From contig FIZJ01000016.1 of NCBI GenBank assembly GCA_900019385.1, forward strand, positions 156,042 through 220,041: a stretch of 64,000 nucleotides of DNA. Direction: 5' to 3'. Position 1 is the stretch's first letter; every line of letters starts with the position of its first letter. Below, piece by piece: positions 18,475 to 27,490 of this stretch. This stretch comes from an uncultured Clostridia bacterium (GTDB lineage: Bacteria; Bacillota; Limnochordia; Darwinibacteriales; DTU012). The translations under genes were made by a program, and so were the position numbers. A model generated the notes under the pieces. That model was not told the DNA's origin. It saw nothing but the letters and a program-made list of their open reading frames with translations, and searched no databases.

Positions 18475-19437
18475 TTAGAAAGACGAACCCCACTTTAGTT
18501 TCCTAGCCTGCCGGTATGCTTCCTTGTCACTCTTGGCAGCGATCCGGGTGCCGATACCCTCTGCAGTGCAGATCGTGAAAACGAGGTGCCCCTTGCGCAC
18601 CTGAGGACGACGAAGAACTCTGGCGTTGGCCCGCCCGCCTGGCAAGCGGCTGGCAGCGAGATATGCGAATTTCTCATCTTCGTAGGCCAGTTCGCCGCTT
18701 TTCACCAACCGGTGCAGCCTGGTACGGGAAACTCTTGCAGCAAAGTGGCACCAGTCGCCCTCCTCCATCGGGCAGGGGCGATCATGTGGGCAGGGAGCAA
18801 GAATCACCGCTCCCTGCTCGATCAACCTCTGGCGCATCTGTTTGATGCGCTCAAAACCTCGAGGCGTTCCCGGCTCGATGACAGCCAGCACACCGCGGGT
18901 GTTCCGCCAGAGCCGTTCCAAGACAGCCTGGCGGGTATTCTCATTAAGCTCCCCCAGAACATAGGCGGCGGTCACCAGATCATGGCCTGAAACGTGACCA
19001 TCCCGGCTTAAGTCGGTTTTGATCCAACGAGCCGCCCGGATGCTTTCCTCGCCTTTTTGCGCCAAACGCCGGCCGAGATCAATCATGGCTGCTTCTCGTT
19101 CCAGAAGAGTGATGCTGTCAAAACTCCAGCCCACAGCTGCCGCGGCCCACATGACCGTTCCTGGGCCGGCTCCCACGTCCAGCAAGGTCTGAGGGGCCCA
19201 CTGGGGAAGCGCCGTCCGGACTGCTTCCAATACCATATAGGCTGCCGCAAACGTGGCAGGCATGCGGAAAGCGGCATAAGCCCGGACATCGGCCGCGTTC
19301 CTGATCAGTGTTCTCCCGTCCGAAGGATCTTTACGGTAACGCAGCGAAAGCTCGCTGGTGGTTCTAGCGAGCTTCTTCGGCGCAGCGTGATGCAGTTCAG
19401 CCTCGAGGGCTTGCTGCAATGCCCCGGGCAGTTCCAT
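18475..19437 (-). CDS. Rsm22/METTL17-like ribosomal small-subunit methyltransferase family protein
   Basis: The 320-residue protein has an N-terminal helical part, a Rossmann methyltransferase core (LDVGAGPGTVMW at 87-98, then LLERE and VTAAYVLGEL), and the Rsm22 signature APCPHDRPCP followed by DWCHFAARVSR and YEDEKFAYLAASR. Four cysteines (216, 222, 230, 290) have the spacing of the mitochondrial METTL17 iron-sulfur site. Relatives associate with the small ribosomal subunit during assembly; methyl transfer is not firmly shown for bacteria. AGGGGA precedes the start by 9 bases. It lies 28 bases after trpS and should share its T-box-controlled transcript. Confidence 0.85.
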   Translation of the reverse strand: MELPGALQQALEAELHHAAPKKLARTTSELSLRYRKDPSDGRTLIRNAADVRAYAAFRMPATFAAAYMVLEAVRTALPQWAPQTLLDVGAGPGTVMWAAAAVGWSFDSITLLEREAAMIDLGRRLAQKGEESIRAARWIKTDLSRDGHVSGHDLVTAAYVLGELNENTRQAVLERLWRNTRGVLAVIEPGTPRGFERIKQMRQRLIEQGAVILAPCPHDRPCPMEEGDWCHFAARVSRTRLHRLVKSGELAYEDEKFAYLAASRLPGGRANARVLRRPQVRKGHLVFTICTAEGIGTRIAAKSDKEAYRQARKLKWGSSF

Positions 19438-19465
19438 CCGTCAACTTCCCCTTTCTTGGCAGGCC

Positions 19466-20452
19466 CTAGGCCACCGGCATTTTGAAGCCCATTGCCTCCC
19501 GCACTTCCTCCATTGTCGCCTGGGCAAGCTTCCGGGCCTGCTTGGCGCCGGCATCGAGAATTTCCATCAATTCTGCTTGCTTGGCCAATAGATCAAATGT
19601 CCGCTCCCTGATTGGTGCCAGAGCCCTGACGATAGCTTCGCCGAGTTCATACTTTAAATCGGCGTAGCGGAGAGTCTGATTGGCATAGTCTGCCCGGAAT
19701 CGCTCAACCAGCGCTGGTTCGGCGAAGGCTTCCAGGAGTGTGAAAAGGTTCTTCACACCCGGCCCCATCTCTCCGCCCTGCGGGCCCACATCCGTCACTG
19801 CGCGGCGGATTTTCTTGCGGATCGTGTCATCATCGTCGTCCATGGCAATATAACTGCCTTCGATACTCTTTGACATTTTGCTGGTGGGATCGTTCAAAGC
19901 CATGATCCGGGCAGTTTTGGTCAAAATCGGCTGCGGCTCTGGAAACACCTCCCCAAACATGGAGTTGAACCGCCTCGCGATTTCTCTGGTCAGCTCCAAA
20001 TGCTGGATCTGGTCTTCCCCAACCGGTACAACTTCCGCTTTATAGATCAAAATATCTGAGGCCATCAAAACCGGATAATTCATCAACCCGGCAAAAACAG
20101 CTCCCTTATGCCGTTCCGCTTTTTCCTTGAACTGAGTCATCCGCTCCAATGCGCCGATAGATGTGATACATGTGAACAGCCAGGTCAGTTCTGTGTGTTC
20201 CGGTACCGATGACTGGACGAACAAAACAGACTTCTCCGGATCGATTCCTGACGCTATCAAAGTGGCAGCCAGCTCCAAAACACGCTTGTGAAGCAGCTCT
20301 GGCTCATACTCAACTGTAATGGCGTGGTAATCCACGATACAGAACAAGCTTTCATACTTGTGCTGCAGTTCCACCCAGTTTTTGATCGCCCCCAGGTAAT
20401 TGCCGATATGGATGTTTCCCGTTGGTTGAATCCCTGAAAAGACTCTCTGCAT
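19466..20452 (-). CDS. trpS: Tryptophanyl-tRNA synthetase
   Basis: This class I aminoacyl-tRNA synthetase charges tRNA-Trp with tryptophan. The 328-residue protein starts MQRVFSGIQPTGNIHIGNYLGA, carrying the HIGH-type motif, and has KMSKS at about 192-196. Other family marks are VGEDQIQHLELTREIARRFN and GGEMGPGVKNLF. Length matches bacterial TrpRS. The ATG at 20452 has GAGGAGG about 8 bases upstream; the longer frame from 20608 runs into the T-box leader and is not coding. Expression is expected to rise when uncharged tRNA-Trp binds the leader. The Rsm22-like gene follows. Confidence 0.97.
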   Translation of the reverse strand: MQRVFSGIQPTGNIHIGNYLGAIKNWVELQHKYESLFCIVDYHAITVEYEPELLHKRVLELAATLIASGIDPEKSVLFVQSSVPEHTELTWLFTCITSIGALERMTQFKEKAERHKGAVFAGLMNYPVLMASDILIYKAEVVPVGEDQIQHLELTREIARRFNSMFGEVFPEPQPILTKTARIMALNDPTSKMSKSIEGSYIAMDDDDDTIRKKIRRAVTDVGPQGGEMGPGVKNLFTLLEAFAEPALVERFRADYANQTLRYADLKYELGEAIVRALAPIRERTFDLLAKQAELMEILDAGAKQARKLAQATMEEVREAMGFKMPVA

Positions 20453-20484
20453 TGTTCCTTCCTCCTCATGCTGATCTAACGCCA

Positions 20485-20755
20485 TAAAAAAGATCCCGCC
20501 CCAAAGGGACGAGATCATCACTCGCGGTGCCACCCTAGTTAACTTATCCGAGATAAGTTCCCTCTTCGCCCGGTAACGGAGGCTTCCGGACCAGCCTACT
20601 TGCTGCATCAGGCAGGTTTCGGTGGACAGCTCCCGGGCCCATTCCCCAACTCCGCCTTACCGGTTTGCACCGCCCACCGGCTCTCTTAAAAGACTGGAAT
20701 CAGGTACTCGCCCCTATCATCGCCATTTCGGATCTAGCGTTCCATTGCACTGCAC
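20485..20755 (-). promoter_or_regulatory. T-box leader of trpS
   Basis: The 300-odd bases between the promoter and trpS form a T-box riboswitch. The diagnostic AGGGTGGCACCGCG box is at 20523-20536 (minus strand). It precedes a terminator with an 11-bp stem (arms 20506-20516 and 20492-20502, three-base loop) and a T run at 20485-20491. Upstream is a long stem I region, with GAGAGCC and GGTGCAAACCGG elements in its distal half. A UGG triplet in GAATGGGCC (20639-20641) sits where the specifier is expected and would read tryptophan. Uncharged tRNA-Trp would stabilise the antiterminator. Confidence 0.93.
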
Positions 20756-20761
20756 ACACTT

Positions 20762-20790
20762 ATTATAATCAATCCAATGGACAAACGCAA
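20762..20790 (-). promoter_or_regulatory. trpS: Promoter of the trpS T-box operon
   Basis: On the minus strand TTGCGT (20785-20790) and a consensus TATAAT (20762-20767) are separated by 17 bases. Transcription would begin near 20755, directly before the T-box stem I. Confidence 0.75.
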
Positions 20791-20813
20791 GTACAACCAG
20801 GTAAAAGCCCGCC

Positions 20814-21080
20814 TCACCCTTTCAGCAGCTGATCAATGACCGCCATCACTTCGTCGATTTTCTCCTGGGCTGCACCAGCTGTGAACGCCTCTTTCACACA
20901 GTGGTTCAAATGGCCGTGCAGAACTTCCTTGCTCACCTTTCGCAGCACCGCCTGGACTGCCATAATCTGATGGGCGATGTCAATACAGTAGCGGTCATCT
21001 TCAACCATCTTGATCAGTCCGTCGATTTGGCCTCTGGCGGTTTTCAGCATTTTTATCACGTATTGTTGATCTGATCTCAT
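20814..21080 (-). CDS. csoR: CsoR-family copper-sensing repressor
   Basis: The 88-residue all-helical protein is a full-length CsoR/FrmR-family member. The copper ligands are in place: C32 in RYCIDI, then H57 and C61 in HGHLNHC, the Cys-His-Cys set of Cu(I) sensors. Apo-CsoR binds a GC-rich palindrome and lets go when Cu(I) binds. The start codon overlaps the copA stop (ATGA), so it is translated together with copA. Its likely operator lies at the copA promoter, giving a negative feedback loop. Other family members sense nickel or persulfide, but the ligand set and copA neighbour favour copper. Confidence 0.93.
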   Translation of the reverse strand: MRSDQQYVIKMLKTARGQIDGLIKMVEDDRYCIDIAHQIMAVQAVLRKVSKEVLHGHLNHCVKEAFTAGAAQEKIDEVMAVIDQLLKG

Positions 21081-23386
21081 ACAGTTCGACTCCTCCGCTC
21101 ATCTGTTTTAACTCTGCTGGGTTGAAAACGCCGCAATCGCAAGGCGTTGGAAACAACAAACACAGAGCTGAGGCTCATGGCAGCCGCCCCGATCATTGGG
21201 CTCAGCGTCCAGCCGAAAAACGGGTAAAACACTCCAGCGGCCAGTGGAATACCCAAGATGTTGTAGAAGAAGGCCCAGAACAGATTCTGTTTGATGTTGC
21301 GGACTGTGGCGCGGCTTAGTTCAAGCGCGGTGACTGCATCCTGGAGATCGCTTCTGACCAGCACAATATCGGCAGACTCAATGGCCACATCAGTACCGGC
21401 GCCGATGGCTATGCCCACATCGGCCCGGGCCAATGCCGGCGCATCGTTAATCCCGTCGCCGACCATCGCCACCCGCCTTCCGCTCTGCTGCAGTTCACGG
21501 ATCACTTTTTCTTTATCCTGTGGCAGCACCTCGGCTGTGACTTGATCGAGACCCAGTTGTCTTTGAATTGCCGCGGCCGTCCTTTTATTGTCTCCAGTGA
21601 GCATCACGACAGTGATCCCCTTGGCCTTTAACTGATCCACCGCCTGCTTGCTTGTGGGTTTTATTACATCCGCAGCGGCTATGATCCCCAAAAGCCTCTT
21701 GTCGTTAGCGAAGTAGAGAGGTGTTTTTCCCTCTTCCGCCAAGCGCCGCGAAAGATCTTGCCAAGCGGAAGTGTCTATCTGGTGTTCCTCCATCAAGGCC
21801 AAGTTTCCCCCAATGTACCTTTGTCCATCGATTTCCGCGACGATCCCTCTGCCGGGAACCGCTGCAAAGGCTTGAGTGGGCTTTGGTTCAATCCCCATTT
21901 CCGCAGCCTTGGCCTGAATAGCTTCAGCCAGCGGGTGCTCGGAGGAGCTCTCCATCGACGCCGCGATCGTCAGAAAATCCACTTCTGTCAGCGCTCCGGT
22001 CACCACAACATCGGTAACCTTCGGCCGGCCTTCAGTTATGGTACCGGTTTTATCCAGTACTACCGTGTCCACTTTATGGGCGGTTTCCAAAGCTTCCGCC
22101 GACTTGATTAGAATGCCATTCGCCGCGCCTTGCCCTGTGCCAACCATAATGGCCACCGGAGTCGCCAAACCTAAGGCGCACGGACACGATATCACCAAAA
22201 CCGAAATTCCGATCGACAAAGCAAAGGCCGCCCCGGCTCCAAAAGCCAGCCAAACCACCGCTGCCGCCGCAGCGATCAGGATCACAATAGGGACAAAAAT
22301 ACCGCTGATTTCATCCGCCAGCTTGGCAATTGGCGCCTTGGAAGCGCTCGCTTCTTCCACCAGCCGGATAATCTGGGCCAGAGTGGTGTCTTCCCCTACT
22401 TTTTCGGCTCTAAACTTGAAAAAACCTACTTTGTTGATAGTTCCCGACACTACCCGGTCTCCCACCCGTTTTTCAACTGGAATGCTTTCGCCGGTCAGCG
22501 CTGACTGATCGACGGCAGAGCTGCCTTCGATGATTATCCCGTCCACCGGAACACTCTGGCCGGGTCGCACTACAATGATGTCGCCAACAACAATATGCTC
22601 AACGGGAATCTCCTGTTCCTGGCCCTCGCGGATGACGAAAGCGGTTTTCGGCGCCAGATCCAGGAGTCGGGAAATAGCCTCGGACGTCTTGTTCTTCGAG
22701 CGGGCTTCCAAGAATCTGCCCAAGGTAATCAGGGTGAGGATCATCGCTCCGGTTTCAAAATAGATGTCATGCCGATAGTGTCCCGCAAGACCCAGCTCAC
22801 CTCGCCCAAGTGCGGCCCCGATCCGGAAAACAGTGATAATTCCGTAAACCACCGCCGCCGACGACCCGATAGCAATCAGGGAGTCCATGTTTGGCGCGCG
22901 GTGCCACAGGGCTCTAAATCCTGCTTGAAAATACCTGCGGTTGACATAGACAATCGGCAGCGTGAGCAGAAACTGGGCAAAGGCGTGACTAACCGCGTTT
23001 TCAGGCCCGTCAAGCCAACCCGGCAGCTGAAGGCCGAGCATATCACCCATGGCAAGGTACATCAACGGAACTAGAAAAAAGAATGAAACCAACACTCGCA
23101 CCTTCAATTCCCAAGTCTCTGCGGCCAACGCTTGATTCCGCCGGGCCTCGGCGGCGTTGGCGAAAGCAGGCTCCGGCTGTGGTTCCCGAGCTTCATAACC
23201 AGCATCGGATACAGCCTTGATGATCGCCTGCGAATCAGTGACCGTTTCGTCAAATTCCACAACCATCTGCTTTGCCAGCAGGTTTACATTAACCGCGCCG
23301 ACGCCTGCCAGCTTTTTGACACTCCGTTCCACAGCTGCTTGGCAGGCTGCACAAGTCATACCCAATACTTCAAATTTCTTCTGCAT
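21077..23386 (-). CDS. copA: Copper-exporting P1B-type ATPase
   Basis: The 769-residue membrane ATPase exports Cu(I). An N-terminal heavy-metal domain starts [15 protein letters not shown] (C12, C15), followed by about eight membrane helices, the actuator loop with TGES, the intramembrane CPC in [11 protein letters not shown], the phosphorylation motif DKTGTIT, the SEHPLAEA nucleotide motif, and [10 protein letters not shown]. Only one metal-binding domain is present, as is common in Bacillota. The start at 23386 has GGGGAG 9 bases upstream; the earlier in-frame start at 23437 lies in the promoter region. csoR follows with a 4-base overlap. No copZ chaperone is next to it. Confidence 0.96.
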   Translation of the reverse strand: MQKKFEVLGMTCAACQAAVERSVKKLAGVGAVNVNLLAKQMVVEFDETVTDSQAIIKAVSDAGYEAREPQPEPAFANAAEARRNQALAAETWELKVRVLVSFFFLVPLMYLAMGDMLGLQLPGWLDGPENAVSHAFAQFLLTLPIVYVNRRYFQAGFRALWHRAPNMDSLIAIGSSAAVVYGIITVFRIGAALGRGELGLAGHYRHDIYFETGAMILTLITLGRFLEARSKNKTSEAISRLLDLAPKTAFVIREGQEQEIPVEHIVVGDIIVVRPGQSVPVDGIIIEGSSAVDQSALTGESIPVEKRVGDRVVSGTINKVGFFKFRAEKVGEDTTLAQIIRLVEEASASKAPIAKLADEISGIFVPIVILIAAAAAVVWLAFGAGAAFALSIGISVLVISCPCALGLATPVAIMVGTGQGAANGILIKSAEALETAHKVDTVVLDKTGTITEGRPKVTDVVVTGALTEVDFLTIAASMESSSEHPLAEAIQAKAAEMGIEPKPTQAFAAVPGRGIVAEIDGQRYIGGNLALMEEHQIDTSAWQDLSRRLAEEGKTPLYFANDKRLLGIIAAADVIKPTSKQAVDQLKAKGITVVMLTGDNKRTAAAIQRQLGLDQVTAEVLPQDKEKVIRELQQSGRRVAMVGDGINDAPALARADVGIAIGAGTDVAIESADIVLVRSDLQDAVTALELSRATVRNIKQNLFWAFFYNILGIPLAAGVFYPFFGWTLSPMIGAAAMSLSSVFVVSNALRLRRFQPSRVKTDERRSRTV

Positions 23387-23405
23387 GTCTTCACTCCCCT
23401 CGTAT

Positions 23406-23423
23406 ACCCCTCCCCGGTGGGGT
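23406..23423. promoter_or_regulatory. CsoR operator in the copA leader
   Basis: ACCCC-N8-GGGGT is a GC-rich inverted repeat that fits the known CsoR operator pattern. It lies about 10 bases downstream of the copA -10 box and about 20 bases before the start codon, where a bound repressor would block early elongation. Confidence 0.75.
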
Positions 23424-23432
23424 GATGTCTTA

Positions 23433-23461
23433 AGCATACATCCTTACTGTTGGCTTGTCAA
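23433..23461 (-). promoter_or_regulatory. Promoter of copA-csoR
   Basis: On the minus strand a consensus TTGACA (23456-23461) and TATGCT (23433-23438) are separated by 17 bases. The CsoR operator follows directly downstream. Confidence 0.8.
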
Positions 23462-23533
23462 GAGGTTTCCAGACATGATACCTCACTTAATCAGCATATA
23501 AATCTACAAACACTGACGAATGGAAGTGAGTCT

Positions 23534-25078
23534 GTGCGGAAACAATCCTTGCTTCAAGGCGCATTTGTCCTTACAGCCGCCGGGTTTGTGACCAAAATCC
23601 TTGGTTTCGCCACCACCATTTTGCAGTCACGTATCCTCGGAGCGGAAGCGATCGGGCTGCAGATGATGGTGATGCCATATGCAGGATTGCTGATGACTGT
23701 CACCACCCTCGGCATGCCTGTCGCTGTTTCCAAAGTGGTGGCGGAGGCGGAGGCTTCAGGAGACAGGCAGAAAATCAGAAGAATCCTGTTTGTTTCCCTT
23801 GCCGTCACTTTGGCGGCGGCATCGGCCTTGACGTTTGGCCTTGCTTACTTCGGCCAAGCTATCGCCGCCAGGTTCCTCGCCGACCAGCGGGCTTACTATT
23901 CACTGATGGCACTGATCCCTATGATTCCGATCCTTGCCGTCTCAGGCATCGTCCGCGGATACTTCCAAGGGCGCCAGAATATGAATCCCCTCGCCATTTC
24001 CCAAGTGATTGAACAGATCATCCGCATCGCTCTGCTTTATATTCTTGTTCAGCTTCTGGCAGCCCGGGGGTTGGAATACGCCGCGGCCGGCGCTGTCTTG
24101 GCCGGCGCCGCGGGCGAGCTGGCAAGTCTGATATATCTATTATTCTCCTTCCGCCCCACTTCCATCTACCGGATCGTCAAAAACAGGTATCACCGTTCGT
24201 CTCAGTCGAGAATAGAACTGCTGGAACTTGCCAAGATCGGCATTTCCCAAACCGGCAACCAGTTCTTCCGCTCACTGCTCCGGGCTGTACAGCCAACAGT
24301 AATCAGCCGCAGCCTGCTTTCAGCCGGCCTTGACCCCTCGGCCGTAGCCGCGCAGTATGGAATGCTGACAGGTTATGTCTATCCACTTCTGTTCTTCCCC
24401 GGCTTTGTCAATTACTCGCTTGCCGTGGCACTGGTACCCGCCATCAGCGAAGCGGGAGCCAAACACCAGTACCGGTTGGTGACCCGGCGTGTCTCTCAGG
24501 CAATCCGGGCTTCTCTGTTGATCGGCATTCCCAGCAGCATGATCCTGTTTGTCTTTGCCGAGCAGATCCTTGCCTTTTTTTACCGGGCGCCGGAAGCGGC
24601 TGGATTGCTCCGGCTCACAGCCCCGTTTTACCTGTTTCAGTATTTCCACTCACCCCTTCAGTCATCTCTTATCGGGCTCGGCCATGCGGCACTGGCGATG
24701 GTTAACAACGTGATCCCCCGCTGTATCAGCCTGGCGCTGATCTATCCTCTCAGTGTACAGTTGAACTTGGGAATCGCAGGTGTGGCTGTCGCTTCCAGCC
24801 TGGCGGTGGTTTTAGAGACGATCCTGCAGTACCTTGCTCTTCACCGGTACGCCGGGCCTTGCCTTCGCATTTCCGATGTTGCGAAAATGGCCGGCTGCGG
24901 CATTCCTGCCTCGCTCTTCGGTTATATTACCTATGACACACTCCGCTTGTACCAGGTTGGCGAATCAGTATCCGCTTTAGGAGGAATCGCAGCTCTTCTC
25001 TTTTTGTACTTTTCCCTCATTTTTCTCACCAAGACAGTGCGGTTAAGTTCGATCATGGTGGCTTTGAAACGGCGGTAA
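23534..25078 (+). CDS. SpoVB/MurJ-like polysaccharide flippase (MOP superfamily)
   Basis: The 514-residue protein has 13-14 membrane helices. Its N terminus (LLQGAFVLTAAGFVTKILGF, then RILGAEAIGLQMMVMPY) is typical of SpoVB-type flippases, and GIVRGYFQGRQNMNP and PLQSSLIGLGHA are further family marks. Members move lipid-linked saccharides across the membrane; SpoVB acts in spore cortex synthesis and related YtgP/MurJ proteins flip lipid II. Sequence alone does not choose between these. The GTG at 23534 has GGAAG 7 bases upstream and gives a family-length start; a frame from 23450 opens in the copA promoter. It is divergent from copA and appears to be transcribed alone. Confidence 0.88.
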   Translation: MRKQSLLQGAFVLTAAGFVTKILGFATTILQSRILGAEAIGLQMMVMPYAGLLMTVTTLGMPVAVSKVVAEAEASGDRQKIRRILFVSLAVTLAAASALTFGLAYFGQAIAARFLADQRAYYSLMALIPMIPILAVSGIVRGYFQGRQNMNPLAISQVIEQIIRIALLYILVQLLAARGLEYAAAGAVLAGAAGELASLIYLLFSFRPTSIYRIVKNRYHRSSQSRIELLELAKIGISQTGNQFFRSLLRAVQPTVISRSLLSAGLDPSAVAAQYGMLTGYVYPLLFFPGFVNYSLAVALVPAISEAGAKHQYRLVTRRVSQAIRASLLIGIPSSMILFVFAEQILAFFYRAPEAAGLLRLTAPFYLFQYFHSPLQSSLIGLGHAALAMVNNVIPRCISLALIYPLSVQLNLGIAGVAVASSLAVVLETILQYLALHRYAGPCLRISDVAKMAGCGIPASLFGYITYDTLRLYQVGESVSALGGIAALLFLYFSLIFLTKTVRLSSIMVALKRR

Positions 25079-25114
25079 AAAAAGCTTCACCGGCAGTCTA
25101 TGCCGGTGAAGCTT
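25077..25114 (-). terminator. Terminator of the CUT1/DUF5696 operon
   Basis: A perfect 14-bp stem (AAGCTTCACCGGCA, loop GTCTA, complement; 25082-25114) is followed on the minus strand by seven T residues that reach into the flippase stop codon. The T run is only on that side, so it mainly ends the leftward operon. Confidence 0.92.
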
Positions 25115-25140
25115 CTGCAAAAGTTGGTCATTACCCAGGT

Positions 25141-26454
25141 TTACTTGTTGAATAATGCGTCGATCTGCGATTGAGCTACAGGGGCTTTTGCCTCAAGATG
25201 GGTGCGCGGCACGACATCACCCCTGAACAGCGGCGCGAGGTCTTGACTCCAGCTTACAGACACTTCAGGGCTGTCCAAGCCATTCACCCATTCCACGTCG
25301 CCCTGCCAGTTCTGCAGAGCATACAGCAGGTGGTCAGCCGATTCGCGGTTCGGATAACGGGATGCGATGGTGGATGCCAGCCAGCTGTCGAAATCCAAGT
25401 CCTCTTTCTGGAAGAGGAAATCATGTACCGCAACCAACCATTCAGGGTTGACAGCAGTGACCGGTATGGCCGCGAACTTGACCGCCCATTCCGGATAGAC
25501 ATAGTGATCGGTATGAGGACCCATTGGAATCGGAGCATAGACGATAATATCACCATTATTGGCTGCGCCGCCGTTTTCCGCATGGTCAGAACCAAACTGC
25601 ATAGCCACTGTGCCGTGCTGAATTCTGTTGGCACCGTCGAGGTCGGAAGGTACGATGTAACCCTCGCGGTACCACTCGGCAATCTTGTCGAAGACCCAAA
25701 TCGCTTCTTCGTCAGCCCAGCCGTAGCGGTATCTGCCGTCGGGCTCGATCTTGATGAAGCGGGCGTTGTTCATGTAGATGGCATAGTCGATCCGGCGCCA
25801 GGCAAAGCCCCATTGGTCGATTTCGCCATCGCCGTTGGTGTCTCTTGTAACATTTATGGCGATTTGTTCAGCATCTTCCCAAGTCCAGACTCCGTTTTTC
25901 CACAGATCATAAATATCCGGCTGGCCTTCCCGCTCCAGCATACTCTTGTTGTAAACCATGGCAGTCGGCCGCCAGTTGTTGCCGTAGTGATGGCCAAAAG
26001 AGTAAATATTGTCCCTGATGGCCAGGATCTGTGTGTGTATCAGATTGTCTGTCGGGTAGAGGTAATCGAAGTATTCTGGCGGCAGAATTTCATTCAAGGG
26101 TACCAGCATGCCGAAAGCTGCCATAGTGAAATACTCGTCACGCCAGTCTCTGTGAATGATGTCGTGTGTGGCTTCGCCAGTCATGATTCTAGCCATGGAG
26201 ACGTCGACACTAGGCCTGTACAGGAACTCAAACCCACCGATGTTGAACAGCTCCATTGCCTCCTGCAGCCGACCTGCTTTGGCTGTGTCGTCGCCGAAGT
26301 GGTTTGCGTCGACACCGCCGACAATGGTGATCACAGCACCGCCGAAATCAATCTTGTCCGGGCTCACCACACCCGGGCTGGGCACATAGTCTTGAGCCAC
26401 TGCTGTTCCAACCAGCATCAATGCCAAGGCAACCGATAACAACAGCTTTTTCAT
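25141..26454 (-). CDS. Extracellular solute-binding protein of a CUT1 sugar ABC transporter
   Basis: The 437-residue protein binds a sugar outside the membrane and delivers it to the two permeases coded just upstream. The N terminus is a clear signal peptide (MKKLLLSVALALMLVGTAVAQ) with an AVA cleavage site and no lipobox cysteine, so it would be released rather than lipid-anchored. A TNGDGEIDQWG loop, a calcium-site-like element common in this family, and TWEDAEQIA are family marks. The start at 26454 has GAGGAGG 6 bases upstream. It is the last gene of a five-gene operon. No ABC ATPase is in the operon; a shared MsmX-type ATPase is presumably coded elsewhere. Confidence 0.88.
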   Translation of the reverse strand: MKKLLLSVALALMLVGTAVAQDYVPSPGVVSPDKIDFGGAVITIVGGVDANHFGDDTAKAGRLQEAMELFNIGGFEFLYRPSVDVSMARIMTGEATHDIIHRDWRDEYFTMAAFGMLVPLNEILPPEYFDYLYPTDNLIHTQILAIRDNIYSFGHHYGNNWRPTAMVYNKSMLEREGQPDIYDLWKNGVWTWEDAEQIAINVTRDTNGDGEIDQWGFAWRRIDYAIYMNNARFIKIEPDGRYRYGWADEEAIWVFDKIAEWYREGYIVPSDLDGANRIQHGTVAMQFGSDHAENGGAANNGDIIVYAPIPMGPHTDHYVYPEWAVKFAAIPVTAVNPEWLVAVHDFLFQKEDLDFDSWLASTIASRYPNRESADHLLYALQNWQGDVEWVNGLDSPEVSVSWSQDLAPLFRGDVVPRTHLEAKAPVAQSQIDALFNK

Positions 26455-26538
26455 AATGAACCTCCTCTTATGTATTGGGAAACTGTTAGGATAAAGCCGC
26501 CGATTTGTTGAGACTCCCACCCCCCCCGGCTTGGCACA

Positions 26539-27468
26539 TTATTGTCCTGTGATACCTGTGCGCTGCACGCTTTCCACGAAGAAACGCTGCAGGAATACAT
26601 AGAGAATGACCAGCGGCGCAATCAACAGCAAACTGCCGGTATTGTTCAAAAGCGATGTTTCCGGCAGTGACGCCTCCCAGCGCATGCCCAGGACACTGTT
26701 GGGCAGCTTGTCAAGCATCATCGGCAAGGTGGTCGCGCTGCTGTAGAACATCTGAGTCATATAATAGTCGTTCCACTGCCAAACAAAGGCAAACAGAAAC
26801 ACTGTCACCATGGCCGGAACCGCAGCCGGCAGCATGATTTTGGAAAAAGTCCGGAAGGCTCCCGCTCCGTCCACATAGGCGGCTTCCTCCAAATCTCTGG
26901 GCATCCCTTTGAAGTACTGCCGCATGATGTAAATGAACAAACCGTTGCGGGGGCCAGTGCAGGTAGCCGCCGTAATCACTGCCGGCCAAACCGTGTTGAT
27001 GAAATTCAGCTGCACAGGCAAGAGCCCGAGAAAGTCAAAATAGCGGAAATTTAAGTACAGCGGTATGATAAACAGCTCCGGCGGCACCACCAGTGTGATG
27101 ATCGCCAAAGTGAACAGGACCTTGGCACCTTTGAAGTGAAACCGTGCGATCCCGTAGCCCACGAGTGTGCTGGAAGCAAGCTGGAGAGCACTGACAAGGA
27201 CTGCCAGTTTCACCGAATTCCAGAAGGCAGTAGGGTAATTCATGTAATTCCAGGCCAGTTCATAGTTGCGCAGAGTCGGATGACGGGGAATCCACGCCAC
27301 TGTCGTATCCCACAGATCGCTGCGGGACATGAAGGAAGATGCGAGCTTGCTGAGAACCGGAAAGATCACGATATAGCAGACCCCGATCAGAATCACCGCC
27401 CGGGCCAGCGACCATCCATATCTGAACAAGCTGCGCTTCCAGTGCAATCTGTGCTCCATCACACCCAT
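26539..27468 (-). CDS. CUT1 ABC transporter permease (MalG/LplC-like)
   Basis: This integral membrane permease pairs with the preceding permease to form the sugar channel. The 309-residue protein has six membrane helices and the cytoplasmic EAA loop EEAAYVDGAGAFRTFSKIMLP, which contacts the ATPase. The helix after it ends VWQWNDYY, the typical MalG form. GGAGGG lies 7 bases upstream of the start. It follows the other permease by 22 bases and precedes the binding-protein gene by 84 bases, a gap that holds an eight-G tract on the coding strand. Confidence 0.92.
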   Translation of the reverse strand: MGVMEHRLHWKRSLFRYGWSLARAVILIGVCYIVIFPVLSKLASSFMSRSDLWDTTVAWIPRHPTLRNYELAWNYMNYPTAFWNSVKLAVLVSALQLASSTLVGYGIARFHFKGAKVLFTLAIITLVVPPELFIIPLYLNFRYFDFLGLLPVQLNFINTVWPAVITAATCTGPRNGLFIYIMRQYFKGMPRDLEEAAYVDGAGAFRTFSKIMLPAAVPAMVTVFLFAFVWQWNDYYMTQMFYSSATTLPMMLDKLPNSVLGMRWEASLPETSLLNNTGSLLLIAPLVILYVFLQRFFVESVQRTGITGQ

Positions 27469-27490
27469 ACCTAATCCCTCCCTTGCCCCC

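Noticed and set aside
20453..20608. N-terminal extension of trpS
   Set aside because: It runs through the terminator and T-box sequence; the ATG at 20452 has the ribosome binding site and the family start.
25171..26439. 422-codon plus-strand frame antisense to the solute-binding protein
   Set aside because: Length alone is striking, but the opposite strand has the signal peptide, family motifs and ribosome binding site. The plus frame looks like a mirror of its codon use.
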